Shown one piece after another: positions 12,904 to 22,362 of a stretch of DNA of 64,000 nucleotides; positions within the stretch are counted from its first letter, which is position 1, and each line of letters begins with the position of its first letter. The DNA comes from Cordia subcordata. Taxonomy: Eukaryota > Streptophyta > Magnoliopsida > Boraginales > Cordiaceae. A program made the translations under genes and the position numbers. A model generated the notes under the pieces. It saw only the letters and a program-made list of their open reading frames with translations, made no database searches and was not told the DNA's origin. The stretch is taken from assembly GCA_028554755.1 (NCBI GenBank), contig JAPTOF010000011.1, positions 1,364,001-1,428,000 of the forward strand, given 5' to 3'.

Positions 12904-12921
12904 TGGCGCCGTTATCAGAAA
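12904..12921 (+). other. Primer-binding site of the B-type fragment (tRNA-Asp)
   Basis: TGGCGCCGTTATCAGAAAGG starts six bases after the LTR. The first ten bases match the tRNA-Asp complement perfectly; the rest has decayed. Confidence 0.7.
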
Positions 12922-13173
12922 GGCACGGTGGTTTACATTCTTTGCTTGTGTTCTTGATAGTTGCTTATTCTTGTTTTCTTGCTTTTTCTTTATATAGTTT
13001 GTTTAGCTTTTGCTTATCTTGTTTATTGTTTATATTTTTTTTGTTTTGGTTCTTGCTCATCTATTTTTGGTTTTGTTCTTGTTTATAGTAGACTTTCTAG
13101 GATTGTGGTTTATTTGCTATAGTCTTAGGAATATTGAAGTTTTCAAGGTTGAAGTGGCCAAAGTTAGGATAGT

Positions 13174-13411
13174 TTGTGCATGCTTGGCAGGAGGTCCCTT
13201 AGAAATCCCCTAGTTCCTCTTAATCTTGAACCCAATAGGATTGCTAGACATTTTAGGAATTTAAGAGATCTTTTTAAGGAGATGGCCGATCCTAATCATC
13301 CTCCTAATCCTCCCATCTCCCCAATGAATCCCATTCTACCTCATGATCACCATGGGCATCAAGCCCAAGATCATTTTAGACAAGAGCCCCATAGACTGGA
13401 TCCACTTATGG
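13174..13411 (+). pseudogene. Gag N-terminal fragment from the B-type element
   Basis: The frame contains RRSLRNPLV, RIARHFRNL and an EMADPNHPPNPP segment. It matches the gag starts of element B (43092-43286) and element C (54786-54989). Similarity to gag stops near 13408-13412, at about ATGGTTGTG, where the sequence switches to the A-family interior. It therefore looks like a deletion junction and not an ancestral part of the A family. A T-rich leader (about 12922-13130) precedes it and produces only hydrophobic low-complexity frames. Confidence 0.65.
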
Positions 13412-14860
13412 TTGTGCTTATAGTGATCCTAATCAAGATTTTTCCCATTTTCACTCAGTTGAACCCTCTTCCATTAGGATTACATCTTGGGACCAATTAG
13501 ACCAAATGCTTGAGCAAACCTAATCCCAATTCTTTCTCTTCACCCAAGAAATGCGTTCTGATTGCGAGAGGCTACATAGGATTTTGGAAAAGATATCACG
13601 ATTGGCCGAGTGCTTAAATAGGGGAGTTGAGAATGAGCAACCCATGGAGAGTGTTGAGATACCCTTAGAGCGAGTTGAAGGGATACAGATGAGACCTAAA
13701 GAAAATGGACTAGGGGTGAAAAAGATGATACGATGGAGAGATAATTAGAAAGAAAGATTGATAAAGAGTTCACATCATGTAGTGAGAATGAGGATGAGCT
13801 TGATGATAGTTTGGTTCTTGATGATTCTTATAGATATGTTTTAGAGGAAGTAGTACCCTATCCTTCTAAGCTTTCAATGTCTTCCATTAAATCACATAAG
13901 CCTATCTTTTCTTATCATCCTACACTTTCCACACACTTGGAGATGGAGTCTCATGATCATAGCACTTATTCGCATTTCGAGTGGTCATTTAAGGAATCTA
14001 GGGTACACACCTCCCTTGAGCATTCATACATCCATGACCCGAAATCGCTTGAGTCCCCATTGTCCTCTCTATGTGTGCCTACCCTTTGTGAGGAACATGA
14101 TGGTGAGATGACACCCACTAGTGATGAATGTATAGATGGATTTGATGAGACTTTAGCTAGTGAAGGTTTGGAGTCATCCATTGGGGAGAACAAGACATCA
14201 ATTTTAGAGGTTTTAGATGACAAATCTCTTAGAGTTAAGGATCATTGTGGTGAGAAGAATAGAAACACTAAGAAGACACCTAAGAAAGAAATTGATGAAT
14301 CATTATTGGAGAAAGAACCCATTGGGATCGAATCCACCCTTCACAAGGAGTTAGAGCGACCTAGGCTTGATTATGATCTATCTTGTGGAGAGGAAGAGTG
14401 TAATACTTCCATGTCCTTGACCTTTGACCTTGCTTCTCCGAGTGTCACTCTTACTCCCCTTTCCCATTCCATTGAACCTCCCTCTTTGGAGCTTAAATTT
14501 ATGCCTTCATGTATGGAACACTTTCATCTAGGGTTAGATAGCACTTCCTCCATGTTGCATACATTGGACCTATCTTTGATCCATGTGAAAGGTGTGTTCC
14601 TAGCTCTTGATTATGAAAAAAAGGCCATGGGATGGTTAGTTAGAGAGCAAGCGGGGCATGGTCTTTCACGTTTATGCATGACACCTTCCACACTTGTGCA
14701 CATGTTCTTATTTGATGTTTTAGGTGGGATATTGAAAAAGGGTGCATTGAACATCCACTACCCCATCATTTATTGCATGACCCTTTTCCTTTTACTGTTT
14801 GTGCGTGGTTGAATATCCAGCAATTCTGCCCCTTAATTTTAAACATATATTACTCTAACA
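13412..14860 (+). pseudogene. A2 internal ORF: acidic protein, function unknown (second copy of the A1 ORF)
   Basis: The segment lacks the zinc-knuckle part seen in A1. A frame at 13551-13748 contains a possible coiled-coil segment (CERLHRILEKISRLAECL). After a frameshift, a 333-codon stretch (13811-14812) stays open. It is acidic (LASEGLESSIGENKTSI, DDKSL, KKTPKKEIDE, EHFHLGL, ALDYEKKAMGWLV) and aligns with A1 6769-7554 at roughly 60 percent in shared blocks. A2 lacks about 35-40 residues present in the middle of the A1 protein. Two independent copies both keep long open frames while surrounding gag-pol relics do not. This suggests the ORF was under coding constraint until recently. Confidence 0.6.
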
Positions 14861-16272
14861 CTAGCAGCCGACTAGAGGCGTTAAATCCAACGCTGCTAGG
14901 AGGCACCTTAGACATGTTTATATTTCATTTGCTTTCCTTGCTTTTCCTTTTCTTTTATTTGCTTTTAGTATTATCATTCTTTGATTTTCAATTGCTTTTT
15001 GTTTTTCTTTTTCACCCTCCTAAGTGTTGATCCTTACTTCTATCATTTCTCATTCTTCATACACCTTGTTATTTGATGATGCCAATGTGAGCTCACCTGG
15101 CAATGCTACTAATTGTGTGCTATGAGCGTTTATAGTTTTTAAAAAACAAGGTTAGTAGATAAATGATAAATCATTGGCATCGACGAGCTTCAAAAAGAAC
15201 ACAAGGTTGTATCTATTCTTTCTCCACTTGTTCCCTTTTATCTGCCCCATCCTTACCACCCTTACTTGCTTTGTGTTGCCTATTTGCTTGTTGTGTAATC
15301 TTGTTCTATTTGCTTGAGGACAAGCAAAGTTAAGGTTTGGGGGTGTGGGAGTTTAATTTTCTTGTTATGTGCTTTGTGTAGGGTAGATTGCAATATGCAC
15401 TTTAAAATGGTGAAAATTTTTTGATTTTAATGCATATTGAGTTGTTTATTTCTTGGTTGATCATTGTGTTAGGCTATTGTGGTTGACACAATTGATTGGT
15501 AAATATGAGTTGCATTATGGGGAGTGAATAAAGTGAATTGAAAATCGAGTCTTGAAGGAGATACCCTTGGAAGTTATGGGGAGTGAGGGCCTTCAAGAAT
15601 GACCCTTGTAGCCACCCTATAGCTTGATAGAAAAGAGTGTTGAAAAAGGGTTTTTGATATGAGTGCCCCTTCCTTGATTGGTTCTTTTTTATTTACAAAG
15701 CCTTTCTTTTCCTTTTATTTTTGTGTAAATACAATGCAAAGTATGAAAATCCAAAAAAAATAAAAAAGGCAAAAAGGTGCAAAAATATCAAAAAAAAGTG
15801 AAAAAGAGAAATAGCCAAAAGCACTAAAAAGTTCAGTGAATAAGTGCATAGGTGACACAATGTCAACTTAGCACAAGCTATCATCTATGTAGATATGTGA
15901 ATAAGGCTTTTTATAAGCCATTGTGTATGTATATTCTCTATCTTCTTGTCTTTAAGGCTTTGTGCATGTTGGCAATGCCATGTTAATTAAAGAGGCACGA
16001 AATCTGAACATCCCGAATGCATCATTAAAATCCTAGGCTTGTGGTAGTTTGGCTACTCGGGAACTACCCATCAGGTTCGAGGCCCTTCATGAGTAGAGGG
16101 AGGATCCGAAGAGACTTGAGGATCTCTCCATAATAGGAATGCCCTTTTCATGCTTCTTAGGCTAACCGTGATAGCGAGTCAATTCCTTAGGCAACCCCTT
16201 TTGTATCGATTTTAGAAGTAAACTTAGGATTAGGCTTGCTTGGGGACAAGTAAGGAGAAGGTTTGGGGGTGT
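14861..16272 (+). other. A2 3' noncoding domain with two polypurine tracts
   Basis: Same architecture as in A1 and B. A GCTGCTAGGAGGCACC block lies near 14893. The internal purine tract is at 15317-15346 (ending TTTGGGGGTGT), the A-rich run at about 15750-15830, and the terminal polypurine tract at 16244-16272 directly before the 3' LTR. The two tracts are about 925 bp apart and share CAAGCAA/CAAGTAA plus TTTGGGGGTGT. No gene was seen. Confidence 0.65.
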
Positions 16273-16857
16273 TGATGCGTTTGTTTTGTGTGTTTATGTA
16301 TTGCATGTATATACTTGTTTTGAGGTGTTTGGAGCTTCATTTAATGTATTAGTATAGCATTTAATCTACAATCACCTAGAATCTTATTATTAGCCCTAAT
16401 TCTAAAGTCATACAAACCACGTCATACTACTAGGCATTGCCACCTAGGGACGGACCTATACTGAGGCTTAGGGTACCAATTAGGAGGCTAATTACAGATC
16501 TAGATTAAAGCACTTAGTATAATCCATCAAGTAACCCTAGAAAGACGTAGTAATCACCCATGAACAGGACGTAATCACCCTAGTTCCGCATTTTCGATGT
16601 TTAAATCCCCTTATATTACTTGATTCCCCCGTCACACCTACACATCTTTTATTTCCTTGCCTTTAGATTAGGTTTATCTTTTCTAAGCTCCCTTTAAACC
16701 AAAAAACCCCCCAAAAACATTATAGTTAGGACCTTAACACGTAGCTTTCAAGATGCACTTAGCTTAGGACACCATATATGTTAGGCCTCCCCGTAGATTC
16801 GACCCCGCAATCGCACATACTACACTGCACGACCCGTGCACTTCAAATAGCGTATCA
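16273..16857 (+). repeat. A2 3' LTR with a ~1.3-kb internal deletion
   Basis: It starts TGATGCGTTTG and ends GCGTATCA but is only 585 bp, against about 1870 for a full type-A LTR. At about 16360 the sequence jumps from the 5' part of the LTR (AGTATAGCATTTA) to the 3' part (ATCTACAATCACC). Confidence 0.75.
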
Positions 16858-18687
16858 CTTTTGTATTGTATTCTTATTCTTATTTTGAATTGTTTTGAGT
16901 TTCATTTAGTGTATTAGTAAAGCATTTAAGTCATACTTGTGCATATAAAGGTTTACATGTTCATAATTATGGCTAGGATTTAAATGTTACACTAATGCGC
17001 GTTTATTGCTTGTTTTAGGTGAGATTCGAAGAGATGATTTAAGCTTGATTGATGACAGTTGCGATATGGATTAAATCAAAGGTGTTTGGACCTTAAACAA
17101 GGCTGGAAAATGCATTTGGAAGAGGTCGGGCGAAGGAAGGAGCGACTGAGGCGAAACGAGCGTGTAAGGCACAATGTTGGGCAGAAGACTGACCGGGCTG
17201 GTCAACCTAATTACAAGGTCGGTGGCTAGGTTAAAAACTTAGCCCATTCGGCCGGTCGACCTCTGTACTAGGCCGGTCCACTGCCCTAGTCCCCAGCCAT
17301 ACGCGATTTCAGCTCTATTTAAGCATTCTTTTGGCATTTTTTGTGTAGACACCAACTTTTTCACACACCCATTTGCCTAAACCCTAAATCCATCTAAACT
17401 CACGTTACACACATACTTCTAAACACAAAACACTTAGGAATCAACGACCCAAGAGGATTAAACACGAGGAGGATTTGAGCATAGCTTATGGATTATAAAG
17501 CTTAGCCATGGATAGAAAGGTATTTCTCTTTTTTCCTAAGTCTAATTATGTATGATTAGAGCTATATAGGGTGATTATATCTTGTATTTATGGATTGATT
17601 ACTACTTTTTATTAATGGGAACTTGATGGATTTGTATATATATGCTTGTGCTTAGGGTTTCAATAGAGGCAAATTTACATACATGTTTTTGTGTTTGTAG
17701 AAATGCCTCAATGATGTAGCATATATATGTATTGAAGTCTATTATGCTCTGACCCATCTCTAAATCATTATGCTAGCATTTCTATATGTTTGTGTGGTGA
17801 TTACATGAAGTGGGTATGACTATATACATGTCTATGTGTATGTTAGCATACTTAATAGCATAAATATCTCCTATTGCTTACATATGGGGTGTTGTTGCTT
17901 AAATTAGTGTAATTTAAGGATGTCTATGTGCTTAGTAGTAGGATAGGCGATATATCCTAGAATGCCATGCCCTAGATGTGTGTGCTTTGTGTATAATTGT
18001 TAATTTTCGCTATTGTGATGATGATCAATGGTGCACAACTAATGGCTAGTCTAGTTCGAGCCTCTCTTAGCTTTAAATCCAGCTAATGGGATTTAGGGTA
18101 GGTTAGTCGACCTTAGACAGACTAGGTCTTGGCTTTAAATCCAGCTAACAGTTCAGACGCTAAGGTTAGATTAATCTAAGTCACCTAGAACTCTAATTAG
18201 CTAGCCCTAATTCTTAGGTCATAAGGACCACTCTTGGCTCTGGGTAGACGTGCCTAGGACGGACCCGCATTGAGTCCTAGAGGTACCATTAAGAGGCTAA
18301 TTAGGGCCTAGACGAGATCACGTTAGTCAAATCCATCAAGCATCCCTAGATAGATGTAGTAATCATCCACAGGCAAGGCGTAATCACCTTAGTCCCTATT
18401 TCCACATGTTTGACTCCCTTAGATCACTTGATTCCCCTGTTACACACACACACCCTTTTATTTTCTTGCACTTAGAGTAGATTTACTTTCCGAGCTCTCC
18501 TTAATCTATAAACCCAAAAAGAACGTAGTTCAGGGACCCAACATGTAGCTTCTTAGGACACGCTTAGCTTAGAATACCACACACGTTAGGCCTCCCCGTG
18601 GATTCGACCCCGTATTCACACACACTGTGCTACACGCGACCCATGTGCTTACCGGCTATTTAGGCTTGTGTTGTGAGATAGCAATCA
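16858..18687 (+). repeat. A1 3' LTR, remainder after the A2 insertion
   Basis: It resumes the A1 LTR at CTTTTGTATTGTATTC and ends GCAATCA, followed by the ACTAT duplication (18688-18692). With 9162-9188 it makes a full-length LTR. GCCGGTCGACC (17251) and CTATTTAAG (17315) mark the promoter region. Confidence 0.8.
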
Positions 18688-18692
18688 ACTAT

Positions 18693-19477
18693 AATCATAG
18701 CACACTAGTTACCACAACATGGTATGCAAAGTTCGATAGAAGATTAGCACTGCAAGAAAATAATTCTACCTAAAATTATGGGTAGTTAGGAGCACTAAGG
18801 TTCACGAGTTCTCCAAAGTCAACAACATGACCAACAATATACCCTTTATCTATTTCTCCTAGTCATGGCTTCTTTTCCCTTGCATCAGGACCTTTATGTA
18901 ACCTAATTATTAATTGAGGTAATTTGAAAACTCAAAGTTAGTACTAAATAGAGAAGTAATCATCATAGACAAAATAGCAAACACTATATTCCAACTTTAT
19001 AAGTGCACTAGGCCATTTTGCTACCTGACAAACAAAACTAATAATGCACCACTTTCCAAGAACAGTTGGAAGATATAAATGACATTGGTGATCACTACAA
19101 AACTCAACCTTAAGACAATAGATGGTTAGAATTTCAATAACTCCTTGCTTTTCTAAATGCCAATAGTAGCAAAAGAAGATACACCATTTTAAGGCACCAT
19201 AAATCTAATCAAAAGGATAAAGTTCAACTAATTCCCATAAAATTATACTGAAAAGTCAGAAGGAATTTAAGAAATCCCTAAATTCAAAATCAGAGCCTAA
19301 AAATGCAAAGTACCTTTAAAATTATATAGAATTAAACCTAATAACACACAATCACATAAAATACATATGCACCCTGATTTCATGTGAAGACCTTGTAGCT
19401 TGTTCCTAAGTGCAAAAATGCGATTACGCACATTGCTTATTGTAATTTCAATAGGTTGCTAATTCTCTTCTAGTTAC
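18693..19477. other. Intergenic DNA, nothing recognised
   Basis: AT-rich sequence between A1 and a solo LTR. No gene, hairpin or repeat could be supported. Confidence 0.4.
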
Positions 19478-20947
19478 TGTTGGGAATGGTGTTCTAAAAT
19501 CAGTCGTCTATTATAGATTTTGCACTAATTTGTATATGAATCATCTTACTTTCAGCCTTACATCATATCGTACATCTTCTCCTTAATGTTTAGATCATGA
19601 CGTAGTCGTTGGGATGACTTAATAGGGCTATGTGAATGAGGAATGGCTTAGGTGTCCATAAACTTGGTTTATAACCAAATGATAGAATTGATACTAGGAC
19701 ATCAATTCTATCGAGCATAGGTTATAGTGCGTCACGTGAGTTGGTGATCCTTATGATTAATGGGTGAGGAGATATCGGTGTGATCCTCGGTGAGGTGTGG
19801 AGACATGCTCATTGAACATGACTCTATTTACGAACATCCTGTTGTATGTACCCTACTATCAAAAGATAGCTTATGGTGCACATGATGTCGTGTTCCCTCA
19901 GACTTGGGATCGCCATAGAGACTTGCTGATTTCTAATTTGGTGATGAAAGGTTGCTGAGTATGGGCAAGTGCTGCAAAATCAATGCGTAGGTCAAGATGG
20001 GATTGATCGCTCTAGACTTTGGCCAAAACTTTCGGCGTTATGTGTCATGTGGTTACATCAATGATGAGTCATGACGAGATTCGAACTTGACATGGAATAG
20101 CTGATTAGGGGTTTGATAGTTTACCATGCCCCTAGGGTTATTCTAGAATATCTAGGGTCACAAGGAATCCACCATAGTGCCCAGGTTCGTTGAATATTGC
20201 CTTGCGACTATTCGGCTTGTCCGGATGTTGGGAACGGTTGTTAGACGGTATTATCAATTAGTATAAGGATAGTCCTTGTATCACCGGTTTAAGTTTGAAC
20301 CTATGGAGTCACGCATATGGTTGGAAATTAGTTGGAGGATTGACCCTACTATAATAATGTAAGTCACATTTAATTATGAATTAAATGTGTTATTATTTAA
20401 TTATGAATTAAATAATATTATAAGTAATTAATATTATAGATATTTAATTGAGAATTAAATATTATAATGTTTAATTATTTATTATAGGTCACGGAATTAA
20501 TTTTGACTATGCTTAGCTAGCATAAGACATATGGATCAAAATTAATTCATGGGCTATTATTTATAAATTAAATATGGATTTAATTTAGGCTTTAATATAG
20601 ATTTTAGAAGTCCATAATTCTAAGACCAAAGAGTTGGGCTTATTGGTTATAGGGATGGACTTTATGGAAAGCCTATATCTCCCTATATAAGGAGAGTTTT
20701 CATTATTTCTTGTACGTATGTTTTTTGTGAAAACTTGATGTTAGAAAATTCTCTCCCAAAAACCTTAAACTCAAAAATAGCCTCCTCCCTTATTCTTGAT
20801 CGCGTACAAAGAGGAGGAGCTCAACGCTTCCGTAAGGCAAAGCTTTTAGCGCAACGATTACGAGGTAATTTTAAATCTCAAAAATTTTATTTTTAGAGCT
20901 TGATCTTGCATGTGGAAATCCGGGGAAAGTCTCCGCAATTTCCTACA
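19478..20947 (+). mobile_element. Solo LTR (1470 bp), probably Ty1/Copia
   Basis: The termini are TGTTGGGAATGG and TTTCCTACA. The flanks GTTAC (19473-19477) and GCTAC (20948-20952) are a 5-bp duplication with one mismatch. A TATA box (CCCTATATAAGGAG) lies near 20685, fixing plus orientation, with leader-like sequence after it. No coding interior is present, so it is read as a solo LTR left by LTR-LTR recombination. The superfamily is inferred only from LTR style. Confidence 0.7.
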
Positions 20948-20992
20948 GCTACTGTGCTGTCTAAATATAATCTTGATCATTGAGTTCGACTT

Positions 20993-21434
20993 TTAAAACG
21001 TCAAAGAAATGCATGTCGGACTCACAAAAAACATGTGATTTCCACTTAATGGTGACAGGAAAAAGGCCAGGTGTTTGGAGTCTTTTTTTGGTTCTTTACT
21101 CTGCTATCAGGTATAGAATTTGAATGTGTCAATTAAGTACAGTACCTGATGCCATGGTGTAGTTTCAATATTCAAGCTTGACAATGCAGCTGCATTATGG
21201 ATGTTCATTGTCACTTTAACAGCTCGCAAGTTTTTGCTGGAAAAAAAAAAAAAGAAAAAGGTTAAATATTCATATGCATGTAAAAAATAAAAGGTGAAAT
21301 TTGAAGTATTTAAATTTAAAACAAAAGTTTACTACTTACCAGATTCTTGAAGATGTTGTTGATGAAGCTGTTCTGCCTTCCTTTGATAGCTTCTTGGCGG
21401 CCTTTGATAGCAAGGAAAAATATGTGGGATATAG
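20993..21434 (-). CDS. Possible three-exon minus-strand gene fragment
   Basis: Three minus-strand open segments join in phase at canonical splice signals. Exon a is 21434-21340, after a T-rich ...ATACAG acceptor and before a CTG/GTAAGT donor. Exon b is 21236-21146, after a long T tract with CCAG and before CAG/GTACTG. Exon c is 21100-20993, after AGCAG and ending in TAA. Their lengths (95, 91 and 108 nt) keep one frame. Exon b contains LRAVKVTMNIHNAAALSS, which has coding texture. I do not recognise the family and no first exon was found. The solo LTR begins 45 bp beyond the stop. It may be a real small gene, a truncated gene or chance. Confidence 0.25.
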
Positions 21435-22362
21435 CTGTATTCAATTGTAAAAGTGGTTGATAAGAAAAAAAATTGTAAAAGTGAATTCAGATTTTGGTGC
21501 ACGACATAAGTAAAATCTCGACCGCTAAAAGAGACATTGGAAGAGAGTTCAATGGCTCAAAAAAGGCTACGTGGCAACACATGGAGACCCGGTGGAGACT
21601 TGTGAAAAGTGGATAAATTGCTTTCTCAAATAGTATATCTAATGAAAGATCTTAGCCGTTAACATAGAAAGCAAAGCCATGTCAACGGCAGAAAAAGGCC
21701 AAGCAACGAAATGAGTGACGTGGCCGAATATGGAAGCGAGTAAGGGACAGATGAACGGGGAAGGAAATCAACTGGATTCTCTTTAAAAGGGTTAACCAAA
21801 GGAGAACCCCTTTTCCACCTGGCCAGAGGCCCCTTAACCAGGCGGGAGGTAAATCGAGGGATGTGCGTGAGTGGCAAACACTGCGAGAGACCAACGGCGT
21901 GGAAATCCAAAGAGAATTTCGCAATATTTCAAGAAAGATCGCGCCACACTGACTTCGATCGCGTTGTCGGTCTCCACCCTAATCAACTGGATTCTCAATA
22001 ATATACTTAAGGATATTAGGATGAAATTTTGTTTTCGTTCGTAACATGGTAACAGAGCTGCACCCCGAAGGGTAATATCGTCATTAATCTCCAGCATCTT
22101 AACCCGTTTTTCTTTTTTTTCTCTCTTTTGGGTTGATTAATAAAAACAAGCAAACTGCAAGTCTGCAACTGCGATCTGGATGCAGTAGTGCATCAGCTTC
22201 CACACCCCCAAATTCTCAACACTCACCACCACCACCGCCAGCGCCAGAAAAGTCATCAGAGAAGACCAAACGCCCTTGCAGAAGGAGAAGAGCACCTCCA
22301 CATTCGTCATTCCCAATCGTCGGCGGCAGCAGATCTCAAATAATATAAAAAGCGGAGGGGGA
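21435..22362. promoter_or_regulatory. Upstream region and 5' leader of the BIG-type gene
   Basis: The interval before the ATG contains a pyrimidine patch (about 22108-22130, TTTTTCTTTTTTTTCTCTCTTTT), of the sort found near transcription starts of plant genes lacking a clear TATA box. A CACCACCACCACCGCC run near 22226 and a purine-rich stretch (AGCGGAGGGGGA) just before the ATG follow. No strong TATA box was seen. The transcription start is inferred to lie around 22110-22200. Confidence 0.4.
22133..22348 (+). other. Possible upstream ORF in the 5' leader
   Basis: A 71-codon frame, Pro/Ser/Arg-rich, starts ATGATTAAT and ends 14 bases before the main ATG, in a different frame from it. If transcription starts upstream of 22133, ribosomes would meet it first. 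No conservation evidence is available, and it could be chance in a GC-richer leader. Confidence 0.25.

Larger units (their letters stand above)
9189..16857 (+). mobile_element. Inner element A2, inserted in the A1 3' LTR
   Basis: CTTTT is duplicated at 9184-9188 and 16858-16862, and the element ends are TGATGTG...GTATCA. Deleting it rejoins the A1 3' LTR without a gap. A2 belongs to the A family. It has a 5' LTR truncated by a B-type element, a chimeric interior and an internally deleted 3' LTR (16273-16857). Confidence 0.8.
3686..18687 (+). mobile_element. Outer non-autonomous LTR retrotransposon A1 (composite, nested)
   Basis: The 5-bp sequence ACTAT flanks the element on both sides (3681-3685 and 18688-18692), and the outer LTR ends are TG...TCA. 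A1 consists of a 5' LTR (3686-5557), an interior (5558-9161) and a 3' LTR in two pieces (9162-9188 and 16858-18687) split by element A2. The primer site matches tRNA-Asp, as in Athila-type Ty3/Gypsy elements. No reverse transcriptase or integrase was found, so A1 is inferred to be non-autonomous. The two A1 LTRs differ by roughly 10 percent by eye, so it is not a recent insertion. Confidence 0.8.

Noticed and set aside
12903..13213. Hydrophobic Leu/Phe-rich frames resembling membrane proteins
   Set aside because: They come from the T-rich leader after the primer site. The same low-complexity frames occur after the primer sites of elements B (42780-43000) and C (54540-54760).
13174..13411. Gag N-terminus as an original part of the A family
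   Set aside because: A1 has an intact interior without it, and the similarity ends abruptly at a junction. A deletion joining an inserted B element to A2 explains it better.
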